From Azospirillum rugosum (lineage in GTDB: Bacteria > Pseudomonadota > Alphaproteobacteria > Azospirillales > Azospirillaceae): a stretch of DNA of 64,000 bases. The notes beneath the pieces are model-generated. The model saw only the letters and a list, made by a program, of their open reading frames with translations. It made no database searches and was not told the origin of the DNA. Below are positions 7,692-16,843 of the stretch, in pieces. The translations under genes and the position numbers were made by a program. Every line of letters begins with the position of its first letter. The first letter of the stretch is position 1. The DNA is taken from assembly GCF_017876155.1 (NCBI RefSeq), contig NZ_JAGINP010000023.1:93272-157271 (forward strand), in the 5' to 3' direction.

Positions 7692-10067
7692 TTGCGTGAC
7701 AGGTTCCGCGTGACGGAGGGACGGTTCGAACCGCCGGCCGGGTCCACTGGACGCCGGGGCGGGCGCTTGCGCCTTCACACCATGACGATGCTGACCGCGC
7801 TGGCGACCGGCGCGCTGATGATCGGGCTTGTCCTGGCGGTCGGCGGGGCCTTCCAGCGCGTGCTCGACCTCGCGGGCGAGGCGGAGGACGCCATCGTGCC
7901 GCGCATCACCCGCCAGCAGGAATACGCGGTCTTCGCCGCCCGCATGGGCCAGTTGGCGGAGGCCGTGCTGCGCTCCCACGCGGCGCAGGACCGCGCCCGC
8001 GCGCTCGACGAGGCGCAGGCCCTGGCCAACCGCTTCGCGACGGCGACCGACCCGGTCCTGCAGAGCCGGCTGGACCAGGCGCTCCAGGCCCTGCGGCGGA
8101 CCGCGGACCGGGCCAACGGCATCGACGCCAAGGCCGCCGCCGTGGCCCGGCTGCGCGCGCGGGGCAGCGAGGCCTACCGGCGCCTGCTGCACGCTGGCGC
8201 GCCGCTGTCGGTGCAGGAACCGGTCTTCCACGTGCTGGAGGTGATGGGCGACGCGGCGGTCACGCCCGACCCCGCGCGGGTGGACGAGTTGAACCAGCGC
8301 TTCCGCTCCCACGCGGTCGCGGTGCTGGAGGCGTTGCCGCGGCTGCGCCCGGACGACCGGGAGCCCCTGCTGTCCATCGTGCCGGAGCTGGAGGCGCTGG
8401 GCGGCGTGTTCGCGCTGCGGCGGGAGATGCTGTCCGACCAGGCCATGATGGGCCTGGACACGGAGATCGCGCACGGCGTCCTGAACGACCTGTCGGAAGG
8501 GCTGACCGCCGACGCCGCCACCGGCACCCAGCGCATGGCCGAGACGCTGACCGCCCAGGCCGAGAGCGGGCTGCTGATCGTCGTCATCGGGCTGGGCACG
8601 GCGTCGGCGGTGCAGCTTCTGCTCTACATGCTGCTGCGCATCCATGTAGTGCGGCCGATCCGGCGGGCGTCGGAGGCGCTGTCCACCGTGCAGCAGGAGC
8701 GCCGGGCGGTGCGGCTGAAGCCCGCCCTGTTCGCGGAGCTTCAGGCCATCGCCACCAGCGTGGAGCGCTTCGGCGAGGCGCTGGTGGAGACGCACGAATA
8801 CGCGGCGGCGCTGAAGGCGGGGGAGGAGCGGATGCGCGCCATCCTGGCCGCCTCGCCCTTCCCCATCGTCATCGCGCGGGTGACCGACGGCTCCGTCCTG
8901 TATTTCAACCCGCAGGCGGAGACGCTGTTCGGCACCCACGGCGCGCGGCTGACGCTGACCCGCGACGCGCGCTTCTTCGTCCACCCGCCGGACGCCGACC
9001 GGCTCGCCCACATGGTGGCGGAGCGTGGTGCCGTGGGCGACCTGGAGGTGCGCATGCGCACCGCCGACGGCCGGCCTTTCTGGGCGATGATCTCCGCCGT
9101 GGAGATCCGCGACGAGGACGAGGCGGCCATCCTGGTCGCCGTCAACGACATCACCTTCCGCAAGCGGTCGGAGGAGGAGACGGAGGCCGCCAAGCAGCGC
9201 GCCGAGCGCGCGCTGCTTGAGCTGCGGGAAACCCAGCAAAACCTGATCCAGGCGGAGAAGATGGCCTCGCTGGGCGGGCTGGTCGCCGGCGTCGCGCACG
9301 AGGTGAACACGCCCGTGGGCATCGCGCTGACCGGCATCACGCATCTGGCCGACCAGACCCGCCGCATCGCCCGCGGCGCGGAGGAGAACACGCTGCGCCG
9401 CGCCGACTTCACCGGCTACCTCACCATGGCGACGGAGGCCTGCCGGCTGATCGAGGGGAACCTGAACCGCGCCGTCGAGCTGATCCAGAGCTTCAAGCAG
9501 ACCGCCGTCGACCAGACCAGCGAGGAGCGGCGCACCGTCGACCTGCGGCGTTACCTGGACGACGTGCTGGCCAGCCTGCACCCGCGCCTGAAGCAGACGC
9601 GCCACCGCGTCGTCGTGGACTGCCCGGAGGGGCTGTCGGTGGACAGCTACCCCGGCGCGCTGTTCCAGGCCCTGACGAACCTGGTCATGAACGCGGTGAC
9701 GCACGCCTATCCCGAAGACGGCTCCGGTACACCCAAGGCCGGCACCCTGGACATCGCCGTCACCCGGCCCAACGCCGCGGAGGTGGAGCTGCGCTTCTCC
9801 GACGACGGCTGCGGCATCCCCGCCGACCATCTCGGCCGCATCTTCGACCCCTTCTTCACCACCCGGCGCGGCAAGGGGGGCAGCGGGCTCGGCCTGCACA
9901 TCGTCTACAACATCGTGAACACGCGCCTCAAAGGCTCCATCCGGGTGGAGAGCGAAGCCGGCCGCGGCACCAGCTTCGTCCTGCGCTTCCCCGTCACGGT
10001 CGCCGCCGAGTCGACACCGGCCGAGCCGGCGGCCGAGCGGGCGCCCGAACCGGCCGCCCTTCCCTGA
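7692..10067 (+). CDS. PAS-domain sensor histidine kinase
   Basis: About 791 residues. TM1 (~31-53), a helical periplasmic sensor (~55-290), TM2 (~293-318), a short HAMP-like linker, a PAS domain (~380-500), a DHp domain with GGLVAGVAHEVNTPVG (phospho-His ~534), and a HATPase domain with NLVMNAVTHAY, DDGCGIP, FDPFFTT and a SGLGLHIV loop. The AHEVNTP box puts it with kinases that usually have a cognate regulator encoded elsewhere; none is adjacent. Start uncertain: TTG at 7692 follows GGGGGC, GTG at 7710 and ATG at 7782 (just before TM1) are alternatives. Ends with a Pro/Ala/Glu-rich tail. Confidence 0.88.
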   Translation: MRDRFRVTEGRFEPPAGSTGRRGGRLRLHTMTMLTALATGALMIGLVLAVGGAFQRVLDLAGEAEDAIVPRITRQQEYAVFAARMGQLAEAVLRSHAAQDRARALDEAQALANRFATATDPVLQSRLDQALQALRRTADRANGIDAKAAAVARLRARGSEAYRRLLHAGAPLSVQEPVFHVLEVMGDAAVTPDPARVDELNQRFRSHAVAVLEALPRLRPDDREPLLSIVPELEALGGVFALRREMLSDQAMMGLDTEIAHGVLNDLSEGLTADAATGTQRMAETLTAQAESGLLIVVIGLGTASAVQLLLYMLLRIHVVRPIRRASEALSTVQQERRAVRLKPALFAELQAIATSVERFGEALVETHEYAAALKAGEERMRAILAASPFPIVIARVTDGSVLYFNPQAETLFGTHGARLTLTRDARFFVHPPDADRLAHMVAERGAVGDLEVRMRTADGRPFWAMISAVEIRDEDEAAILVAVNDITFRKRSEEETEAAKQRAERALLELRETQQNLIQAEKMASLGGLVAGVAHEVNTPVGIALTGITHLADQTRRIARGAEENTLRRADFTGYLTMATEACRLIEGNLNRAVELIQSFKQTAVDQTSEERRTVDLRRYLDDVLASLHPRLKQTRHRVVVDCPEGLSVDSYPGALFQALTNLVMNAVTHAYPEDGSGTPKAGTLDIAVTRPNAAEVELRFSDDGCGIPADHLGRIFDPFFTTRRGKGGSGLGLHIVYNIVNTRLKGSIRVESEAGRGTSFVLRFPVTVAAESTPAEPAAERAPEPAALP

Positions 10068-10075
10068 AATGGGTC

Positions 10076-10101
10076 GAGCGCGCCGGATGCCCGGCGCGCT
10101 C
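10076..10101. terminator. Convergent hairpin terminator
   Basis: Perfect 11-bp stem, GAGCGCGCCGG / CCGGCGCGCTC, with a 4-base loop, placed 8 bases after the kinase stop and before the 3' end of the secreted protein gene on the other strand. No strong T-run on either side, so efficiency is uncertain. Confidence 0.6.
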
Positions 10102-10128
10102 CATCCAAAAGCTCTCTGCGGGTGCCGC

Positions 10129-10530
10129 TTACTGGCCGCCGCCGCTGCTGCCGCCCTGGTCGGGGCCGCAGTTGGGCGTGCCCGGCGGGCAGTGGGTCCC
10201 GGTCGCGGTCTGGTTGTCGCGCGGAACGGTGCTGCTGGTCGCGCTGCCGAGGCCGCTCGGCGCGGTGGTCTGGCCGGCCCAGCCCGACGATCCGGACATG
10301 CCCGCCGACCCCGAAGAGGTGCCGGAATAGGTGCCCGAGGACCCGGAGGTGCCCGGAGCAACAGTACCAGGCGCCATGGTGCCCGGGCCGGAGGTGGTCG
10401 ATCCGGCGGACGGCGAGGTCGTGGTGCTGGGAACGGTCGGGCTCGTCGTCGTGCTGGTGCCCGTCTGGGCCAGGGCCGTGCCGGCCATCAGGGCGACCGC
10501 CGAAACGGCGCCGATCAACAGGGTACGCAT
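10129..10530 (-). CDS. Secreted Ser/Thr/Gly/Pro-rich low-complexity protein
   Basis: About 133 residues: signal peptide with cleavage after TALAQ (~22), then a mature part made almost only of Ser, Thr, Gly and Pro, with two cysteines near the end (HCPPGTPNCGP). It looks disordered and may be exported to the periplasm or surface; I recognise no family. Two in-frame ATGs, at 10536 and 10530; GGAG is 2 bases from the first and 8 from the second, so I take 10530. The upstream 240 bases before the next gene hold no convincing ORF. Confidence 0.7.
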   Translation of the reverse strand: MRTLLIGAVSAVALMAGTALAQTGTSTTTSPTVPSTTTSPSAGSTTSGPGTMAPGTVAPGTSGSSGTYSGTSSGSAGMSGSSGWAGQTTAPSGLGSATSSTVPRDNQTATGTHCPPGTPNCGPDQGGSSGGGQ

Positions 10531-10770
10531 CCTCATCGCTCCATCTGGTGGTGGCGCCGTTTTGTGGAGGCGCCTTTTCCACGGGGGGCCATGGACCTCA
10601 GCCGGTGTCGGCGGCCATGGGCGGAACGGCGGCGCGCGGCGCGGCCGTTCCCCGGCGGCGAACGGAACGGCCGAACCGTCCCGACGCGGGAGCCGAGCCC
10701 CCTTTCGCCAACCACAACAGGCGATGAGGAAATTGGTTGCGCCGGTTTTGCCGGAGGGCTGGTCAGAGCC

Positions 10771-10806
10771 GTAGGTTGGGTGGAGCGCCAGCGCAACCCA
10801 ACACAC
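10771..10806. repeat. GTAG-type REP, single unit
   Basis: One REP unit starting GTAGGTTGGGTGGAGCGCC; folds by GTTGGGT/ACCCAAC. Immediately 3' of the methyl-accepting protein gene. Same family as 1594, 29471 and 38136. Confidence 0.75.
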
Positions 10807-10822
10807 GCACGGAAGGTAAAGG

Positions 10823-12121
10823 TCAGGCGGCGCGGGTCGCCAGCTTGCGCAGATCCCGGCCCAGCTCCGCCAGGCGGTCCAGCCCCCGGCCGAGCGCGTC
10901 CAGCTCCCGGCGCAGGCCGTCGGGGCCGCCCAGGCCCTGTGACGCACCGGACAGCGTGTGGGACAGCGCGCTGCCCAGCCGGTCAAGCTCCTCCAGCAGG
11001 GAGCGCTCCTGCCCGGTGAGGTCCCGCTGCCCGGCGCCGAGTTCCCGGAGCCGGTCGGCCAGGGTGGTGAGCAGCTGGTGTTCCGCCTCCACCTTCGCCT
11101 GGGCGTCCTGTCCGGCGAGCTGCTGGGCGATCGCCTGCTGCATGCGGTCGATGCCCTTCTGGATCACCTGGATCGCCTCGTTGGACTGGCGGGCGAGGTC
11201 GCGCACCTCGTTGGCGACGACGCGGAAGCCGTGGCCGTACTCGCCGGCGCGGGTCGCCTCGATGGCGGCGTTCAGCGCCAGCATGTTGGTCGCCGACATG
11301 ATGCGGGTGATGGCGTTGACCGAGTCCTCCAGCGCGCGGGACTCCGCGACGATCTGCTCGAACCGGGTCAGGTCGTCGCCGGATTCGGCGCGGCGGCGGT
11401 CCAGATGGTCCTGGAGGCCGGCCAGCAGCGCCTGGTTTTCCGACGCGGCGCGGCGCGCGCCGTCGTCGCGGCCGGCCACCGCGCGCCCGCTGTCGCGGAT
11501 GAGGCCCGTCAGCTCCGCCGCCGCCGCCTCGACCGCGGCGAGGCGGTCGCGCAGGGCCTGCGCCTCGCGCTCCGCCTGTTCCAGGGCGGCGCGGACGCGG
11601 GCGTTGGCCTGCTCCGCCATCGCAGGCACCTCCGCGATGGCCCGTTCGGCCTCCATGGGAAGCCCCTGCGGGCGTTGCGCGAAGGCAAGCCGCGCCGCGC
11701 AGAGGTCGGCGAAGCCGTCGAGCGGCCCGGTCGCCCCGGAGTCGCGCAGCAGGCGGCGCCAGGTTTCCGAGTCGCGGTGCAGCGTGGCGAACAGGCGGTT
11801 CGCCTCCTCGTTCGTCAGCGTCTCCCCATCGAAGGTCAGGTGCTCGTGCGGGATGAAGTTGAACAGCGACGTGACCATGGTCCGCCGCGTTTCCAGCACC
11901 CAGTACTGGACGACCATCACCGCGATGATCGTGACGATCATGCCCAGCGCCGCGGCCGGCCCCTCCGGCACGCCGAAGCGGTGCAGCATGGCGTTCCACA
12001 AGGGGTTCAGCGACACCACCACGACGAACACCGGCAGGCCGATGATGAGGAGAAGCAAAGCCTGCGCCTTCAGGAAACCTCTGCCGAGCATGGCACCGTC
12101 ACCGCCCTGTTCCGTCGTCAT
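10823..12121 (-). CDS. Membrane methyl-accepting chemotaxis-like protein
   Basis: About 432 residues. Two membrane segments close together (~18-40 and ~58-80) with almost no periplasmic loop, then a long coiled coil carrying the conserved signalling hairpin ALNAAIEATRAGEYGHGF...VANEVRDLARQS (~275-310). So it is a signalling protein that senses at the membrane or in the cytoplasm, not through a periplasmic domain. The C-terminus has no CheR-binding pentapeptide. The frame is open to 12187, but the ATG at 12121 has AGGGA six bases upstream and avoids a non-hydrophobic basic extension. Partners CheA/CheW are not in the window. Confidence 0.85.
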   Translation of the reverse strand: MTTEQGGDGAMLGRGFLKAQALLLLIIGLPVFVVVVSLNPLWNAMLHRFGVPEGPAAALGMIVTIIAVMVVQYWVLETRRTMVTSLFNFIPHEHLTFDGETLTNEEANRLFATLHRDSETWRRLLRDSGATGPLDGFADLCAARLAFAQRPQGLPMEAERAIAEVPAMAEQANARVRAALEQAEREAQALRDRLAAVEAAAAELTGLIRDSGRAVAGRDDGARRAASENQALLAGLQDHLDRRRAESGDDLTRFEQIVAESRALEDSVNAITRIMSATNMLALNAAIEATRAGEYGHGFRVVANEVRDLARQSNEAIQVIQKGIDRMQQAIAQQLAGQDAQAKVEAEHQLLTTLADRLRELGAGQRDLTGQERSLLEELDRLGSALSHTLSGASQGLGGPDGLRRELDALGRGLDRLAELGRDLRKLATRAA

Positions 12122-12367
12122 GCCGTATCCCTGCGCAACCCGCCGGACGCGCCGGCCCGCCACTGCTCGCGCACTGTAAATCCACACCCGGAAAAAGGTA
12201 AAGAGAACATTGCATTTTGTTGAAGTCCCACACGATTCCGTTGCCGCCCGCCGAACCCGGAATTGACACAGTCGGCCGGATTTACGGTAAATTTCAGTTA
12301 ACCATTACACCCCTAGCCTCGGCCGCCCATCCACGGACAGACCACACGGGCAAAGGGGCCGTCCCCC
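12122..12367. promoter_or_regulatory. Divergent intergenic promoter region
   Basis: Between the methyl-accepting protein (minus) and the ABC exporter (plus). Contains A/T-rich blocks around 12190-12230 and 12280-12312 (GGTAAATTTCAGTTAACC), suitable for promoters of both genes. No clear box pair or operator could be fixed by eye. Confidence 0.35.
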
Positions 12368-14206
12368 ATGACCAAATCCGCCATCACCCCGGCCAACGCC
12401 GCCGCTTCCCCCGGAGCCTCCGGGACGCCGATGCGGAGCCTCGCCTCGGGACTGAAGCGGCTGTACGGCACCTTCTGGCGCAACACCGCCGGCTCGCGGG
12501 GGCTGCTGGGCACCTTCCTGACCCTGCTGCTGCTGGCGCAGGTCACGCGGCTGGCCATCCCCTACCTGTTCGGCGCGGCGGTGAACGCGCTGCAATCCTC
12601 GGCCACGCAGGATCTGGGCACTGCCGGCGAGTACATGGCGCTGATGATGGGGGCGGCCGTGCTCGGCTGGGCGATGCACGGGCCCGGCCGGGTGATGGAG
12701 CGCTTCGTGGCGCTGCGGGTGCGCGGGCGCTTCGCCGACGCGCTCTACGCCAAGCTGGTCACGCTGCCGCTGGCCTGGCACGACCGCAACCATTCCGGCG
12801 AGACGATCCAGCGCATGGCCAAGGCGACCAACGCGCTGTTCGGCTTCGCGCAGCACCAGTTCATCTATTTGCAGAACCTCGTCAACCTGCTGGGGCCCAT
12901 CGCGGCGCTGGTCTTCATATCCGCCCTGACCGGCTTCGCGGCGCTGGCGGGCTACGGCGCGCTGGCCCTGCTGCTGGTCTGGTTCGACGGCACCATGGTC
13001 CGCCTGCTGACCGAGGAGAACCGGCGCGAGCGCCATTACTTCGCCGGCCTGTCGGACTGCGTCGGCAACGTCTCCACCGTGCTGACGCTGCGCCTCCAGG
13101 CGGCGACCCGCCGCGTGCTGGGCGAGCGGCTGGACCAGCTGTTCGAGCCGATCCGCCACCACATCGTGGTCAACGAGGCGAAGTGGTGCGCGGTGGACCT
13201 GCTGAACAACGCGCTGCGCTGCGGGCTGGTCGTGCTCTACGCCTGGCTGGCGTGGCGGCAGGGCGGGATGGTGCCGCTGGGCACCGCCGTCATGGTGCAC
13301 CAGTACGCGCAGCAGATCGGCACGGTCGTCGGCTCCATGGCCACGCACTGGCAGGACCTCGTCCGCCATCAGGCCGACGTCGCCGGGGCCGAGGCGATCC
13401 TGACCGCCGAGCCGCGCGCCGGCGCCGCCGCCAGCCTGCCCGACGGCTGGCGGACCATCCGCGTCGAGAACCTCACCTTCCGCCACGCCGCCCGCCCCGG
13501 CGAGGCACGCCCGCGCCCGGCCCTGAACGGCGTGTCGCTGGACCTCGCGCGCGGCCGGCGCATCGCCCTGATCGGCGAGAGCGGATCTGGCAAGAGCACG
13601 CTGCTGCGCGTGCTGGCCGGCCTCTACGCCGCCGACGCCGTAGCCCTGTCGGTGGACGGCGCGGCGCGGCCGGACCTGCGCGACCTGTCCTCCGTCACCA
13701 CGCTGATCCCGCAGGAGCCGCAGATCTTCGACAGCACCATCCGCCGGAACATCACCATGGGCGTCGACTACCCGCCGAGCGAGGTGGTGCGCGCCTGCCG
13801 GCTGGCGCAGCTGGGCCCGGTGCTGGAAACGCTGCCGGCCGGGCTCGACACGCCAATCAGCGAGGGCGGCGTGAACCTGTCCGGCGGCCAGCGCCAGCGC
13901 CTGGCGCTCGCCCGCGGCATCCTCGCCGCGCAAAGCTCCAGCCTCGTCATGCTGGACGAGCCGACCAGCAGCGTCGACCCGGCGACGGAACTGCGCGTCT
14001 ACGACGGCCTGCTGGAGGAGTTCCGGGACGCCTGCGTCGTCTCCGCCATCCACCGCCTGCACCTGCTGCCGCGCTTCGACACGGTGGTGCTGATGGAGGC
14101 CGGCACGCTGGTGGACGTCGGCACGATGGACGAGCTGCTGGCCCGCGACCAGCGCTTCCAGGCGATGTGGCGCAACTACCACGGCGCGACCCAGGCGGCG
14201 GCATAA
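12368..14206 (+). CDS. ABC exporter, fused permease and ATPase
   Basis: 612 residues, a half-transporter: transmembrane domain (~45-330, about six segments) fused to one ATP-binding domain (~355-600). Walker A GESGSGKST (~404), signature NLSGGQRQRLALARG, Walker B SLVMLDEPTSS and the H-loop AIHRLH are all intact, so it should work as a homodimer at the inner membrane. The family exports lipids, peptides, drugs or polysaccharide precursors; substrate unknown. The following gene starts 49 bases later on the same strand but is unrelated in family. Confidence 0.92.
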   Translation: MTKSAITPANAAASPGASGTPMRSLASGLKRLYGTFWRNTAGSRGLLGTFLTLLLLAQVTRLAIPYLFGAAVNALQSSATQDLGTAGEYMALMMGAAVLGWAMHGPGRVMERFVALRVRGRFADALYAKLVTLPLAWHDRNHSGETIQRMAKATNALFGFAQHQFIYLQNLVNLLGPIAALVFISALTGFAALAGYGALALLLVWFDGTMVRLLTEENRRERHYFAGLSDCVGNVSTVLTLRLQAATRRVLGERLDQLFEPIRHHIVVNEAKWCAVDLLNNALRCGLVVLYAWLAWRQGGMVPLGTAVMVHQYAQQIGTVVGSMATHWQDLVRHQADVAGAEAILTAEPRAGAAASLPDGWRTIRVENLTFRHAARPGEARPRPALNGVSLDLARGRRIALIGESGSGKSTLLRVLAGLYAADAVALSVDGAARPDLRDLSSVTTLIPQEPQIFDSTIRRNITMGVDYPPSEVVRACRLAQLGPVLETLPAGLDTPISEGGVNLSGGQRQRLALARGILAAQSSSLVMLDEPTSSVDPATELRVYDGLLEEFRDACVVSAIHRLHLLPRFDTVVLMEAGTLVDVGTMDELLARDQRFQAMWRNYHGATQAAA

Positions 14207-14254
14207 CGGACGGCCCCTGTTCAGACGACCGCGCGCCGCCCATCTTCGTCCGCC

Positions 14255-14743
14255 ATGAACATCTTCTTCCTCGACCCCGACCCGGCCGAAGCCGCCCGCC
14301 TGCATTGCGACAAGCATGTCAGCAAGATGCTGGTGGAAACCGCGCAGATGCTCAGCACCGCGCTACGGCTGAACGGGTTCGACCTCGGCTACAAGGCGGC
14401 CTACGTCAACCACCCCATGACCGTCTGGGTGCGCTCCGGTGCGGCGAACTACGCCTGGGCGCTGGATCTGGCCGACGGGCTGGCGGCGGAGTTCACGCAC
14501 CGATTCGGCCGCCCGCACAAGACGGCGGGCGTCCTGGAGGAGCTGCGCCACGGCGGCGACTGGCGGGCGCGGCTGGGCGAGGGCCGGTTCACGCCGGTGC
14601 CGCTGTGCATGCCGGAGCCCTACAAGGTCGCGGGCGACCCGATCGCCTCCTACCGCAACTTCTACCGCGCGGAGAAAGCCCGGTTCGCCCGCTACACCAA
14701 CCGCCCCGTCCCGGACTTCATGGCCGGGGCGGCGCTGCCGTAA
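14255..14743 (+). CDS. Conserved hypothetical protein with N-terminal CDKHVSKM motif
   Basis: 162 residues, soluble. The N-terminus MNIFFLDPDP...HCDKHVSKMLVETAQMLS is the conserved part of a family I remember from bacteria and tailed phages; I know no proven function. The rest is rich in aromatic and charged residues (NHPMTVWVR, YRNFYRAEK). The invariant-looking Cys-Asp-Lys-His could be a metal or catalytic site. A C/G-rich palindrome follows its stop closely. Confidence 0.72.
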   Translation: MNIFFLDPDPAEAARLHCDKHVSKMLVETAQMLSTALRLNGFDLGYKAAYVNHPMTVWVRSGAANYAWALDLADGLAAEFTHRFGRPHKTAGVLEELRHGGDWRARLGEGRFTPVPLCMPEPYKVAGDPIASYRNFYRAEKARFARYTNRPVPDFMAGAALP

Positions 14744-14749
14744 CATTTC

Positions 14750-14850
14750 GCCCCCTCCCTAACCCTCCCCCGCTTGCAGCGGTGGAGGGAACTGCTGCCG
14801 CTTACCCCAGTCCCCTCTCCCGCGAAGCGGGGGAGGGTTAGGGAGGGGGC
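14750..14850. repeat. Long inverted repeat, C/G-rich family
   Basis: Perfect 26-bp arms at 14750-14775 and 14825-14850, left arm beginning GCCCCCTCCCTAACCCTC. Lies between two convergent genes and could act as a terminator. Best-formed copy of the family seen at about nine sites. Confidence 0.85.
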
Positions 14851-14865
14851 CTCAGCCCGACACCT

Positions 14866-15642
14866 TTACGGCCGCGACTGAGCGACCGAGCCCGGGTCGG
14901 AGATCACCACCTCGACGCGGCGATTCTGCTGCCGGCCGGCGTCGGTGCTGTTGGAGGCGACCGGCTGCGCCTCGCCCATGCCCTGGGCGACGATGCGGCC
15001 GGGGTTGACGCCGCGCGCGGTCAGCGCGTCGCGGACGGCCATGGCGCGGGCCTCCGACAGGCGCAGGTTGGTCGAGGAGGAACCGGTGCTGTCCGTGTAG
15101 CCCTCGATCTGCAACGTGCGGTCCGGATACTGCTGGAGGAACTGGGCCAGCCGGTCGATCCGCGTCTGCGCCCCGGAGGTCAGGTTGGCGCTGCCGGTGG
15201 AGAACAGCACGTCACCCAGCGACATGACGATGCCGCGCTCCGTGCGCTGGGCCTGGAGGTCGCGCAGCTGCTGCTCCAGCTCCGCGTTGCGGGACTGGAG
15301 GCGGTAGGTGTCGGCGTTGGCGACGACGTTCTGCGCGCCCTTCAGCGCGGCCACGTCCTGGGCGATCTGGATCTGCCGGCTGGCGAGGTAGGCCTGGTGG
15401 TCCATCTCCGCGGCGTTGCCGTCGTTGCGCGCGGCCTCGGCCCGGCGCAGCGACTCCTCGGCCCGGCGCAGCTCCAGCGTCGCGTTGCTGGCGACCTGCG
15501 GGGTGGCGGCGGCGCTCTGGTAGGTCTGGCGCGCCTGCACCAGCGACGGGCTTTCCGCCGGGGTCGAGCAGGCGGCCAGCGCCACGGCCAGCGCGCCGAG
15601 CGATACGGCACCCAGAGACTTCTTCATCGCGGACGTCCTCAT
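14866..15642 (-). CDS. OmpA-family outer-membrane lipoprotein
   Basis: About 258 residues. Lipoprotein signal with lipobox LAAC (Cys ~25), then a helical region with DUF4398-like Glu/Ala/Arg heptads (~40-130), then an OmpA C-terminal domain (~145-250) with the GYTDSTGSSSTNLRLSEARA peptidoglycan-binding core. It should anchor the outer membrane to the cell wall. Start ATG at 15642 overlaps the TGA of the upstream gene as ATGA, so translation is probably coupled; an in-frame ATG at 15627 is an alternative. Confidence 0.9.
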   Translation of the reverse strand: MRTSAMKKSLGAVSLGALAVALAACSTPAESPSLVQARQTYQSAAATPQVASNATLELRRAEESLRRAEAARNDGNAAEMDHQAYLASRQIQIAQDVAALKGAQNVVANADTYRLQSRNAELEQQLRDLQAQRTERGIVMSLGDVLFSTGSANLTSGAQTRIDRLAQFLQQYPDRTLQIEGYTDSTGSSSTNLRLSEARAMAVRDALTARGVNPGRIVAQGMGEAQPVASNSTDAGRQQNRRVEVVISDPGSVAQSRP

Positions 15643-16100
15643 GGCGTGCCTCCCGGCGTGCGCGGCACGCTCCAATCGGAGGTTCCGCTGGTGGCCGGCG
15701 GCAGGGTCGGCGCGGCGGCGCGGGGCATGGTCCCGGTGTTGGTCGCCTGCGGGCCGGCCAGGCTGCGCACGGCGCCGGCCGCCTGCTGCGCGGTGGCGCG
15801 CTGGCTGCGGATGGTGGCGAGGTCGGCCTCGACCTGCGCCTCTTCGGCGAGGCGGCGGGCCTTGGTGCGGTCGTCGTTGCGCATGGCGTTGTCGGCCGCA
15901 CCCAGCTTCTCGCGGGCGGACTGGTACTCCGCCGGGGCGTACTGGAGGGCGCCGGCCCGTTCGGCGGTCTGCACCGCCTGGGCGGAGGCGCCGAGCTGGG
16001 CGGTCGGTGGCGGAACGTCGGCGCAGGCGGCCAGCCCAGCCGCCGCCGCAAGGACGGCGGCGGCGCGCCATCCCAGGGTCGTGATTCGGGTCCGGTTCAT
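15639..16100 (-). CDS. DUF4398 lipoprotein
   Basis: About 153 residues: signal peptide with lipobox LAAC, then a DUF4398 helical domain (AEYQSAREKLGAADNAMRN and ARRLAEEAQVEADLATI) and a Pro/Thr-rich tail. Pairs with the OmpA-type lipoprotein whose gene overlaps by four bases, and that protein carries a similar helical region, so the two probably bind each other or the same target in the periplasm. The frame is open to 16193; the ATG at 16100 directly precedes the signal peptide. Confidence 0.85.
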   Translation of the reverse strand: MNRTRITTLGWRAAAVLAAAAGLAACADVPPPTAQLGASAQAVQTAERAGALQYAPAEYQSAREKLGAADNAMRNDDRTKARRLAEEAQVEADLATIRSQRATAQQAAGAVRSLAGPQATNTGTMPRAAAPTLPPATSGTSDWSVPRTPGGTP

Positions 16101-16222
16101 CGTTCGAAGGCTTCCTGGTGGGCCGGAAAAGCCGGCCGTGGTGTGCATTCGCCGGTCCAACGGACCGCAACCCCGGAAAGTTCCGCGCCCCAACCGGGTA
16201 GCGGGTTACCCGCCCCCACCGG

Positions 16223-16843
16223 TCACCCGCCGCTGCGCGACAGGCGCGCCCCGCGGCGGTGCTTCACCAGCCGCACGACGTAGAGCAGCAGAAGCGTGGC
16301 GAACAGCAGCAGCGCCCCCGGCACCATGTAGTTGGCCAGCCACGGAAAGCCGGAGCGCACGAGGTAGCCGGTGGTCGCCAGCACCAGCACCCACAGGGTC
16401 GATCCGGTGGCGGCGTAGGCCAGGAAGACCGGGATGCGCAGCCCGCAGGCCCCGGCGGGGATGGAGATCAGCGTGCGCAGCCCCGGCAGCGGCTGGCACA
16501 GCATCACCGCGATGCCGCCGCGCCGCGCGAACCACTCCGTCGCCTGGTGCACCTGCTCCGGGCGCACGGTCAGCCAGTGGCCATAGCGGCGCAGGAATCC
16601 CTCGAACCGCTCCCGCCCCAGCAGGTGCGCGGGCAGGTACCAGATCAACTCCCCCGCCGCGGAGCCCAGCCCGCCGGCCAGCGCCACCAGCAGCAGGTTG
16701 AAGTCGCCGTTCACCGCCCCCATCCCGGCCAGCGGGATCACCGTCTCCGCCGGCACCGGCGGCAGCACGCGCGCCAGGACCAGCATCAGGAAGATGCCGG
16801 CATAGCCGAGATGCTGGACGATGTCGGTGATCCACTGCGTCAT
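16223..16843 (-). CDS. DedA-family membrane protein
   Basis: 206 residues with about five to six hydrophobic segments. The family core is present: the Glu in PAETVIPLAGM, the GSAAGELIWYLPAHLLG stretch and the amphipathic FARRGGIAVMLCQPLPGLRTLISIPAG loop (usually R-F-x-P-x-x-R). DedA proteins are undecaprenyl-phosphate or phospholipid flippases and support membrane energetics; the specific lipid is unknown. Start ATG at 16843 has AGGGAAGG upstream. It overlaps head-to-head with the ATG of the next gene (CATG). Confidence 0.9.
   Translation of the reverse strand: MTQWITDIVQHLGYAGIFLMLVLARVLPPVPAETVIPLAGMGAVNGDFNLLLVALAGGLGSAAGELIWYLPAHLLGRERFEGFLRRYGHWLTVRPEQVHQATEWFARRGGIAVMLCQPLPGLRTLISIPAGACGLRIPVFLAYAATGSTLWVLVLATTGYLVRSGFPWLANYMVPGALLLFATLLLLYVVRLVKHRRGARLSRSGG

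Noticed and set aside
5816..10067. Amidoligase operon including the following sensor kinase
   Set aside because: A gap of 118 bases and a different start pattern give no evidence of a joint operon.
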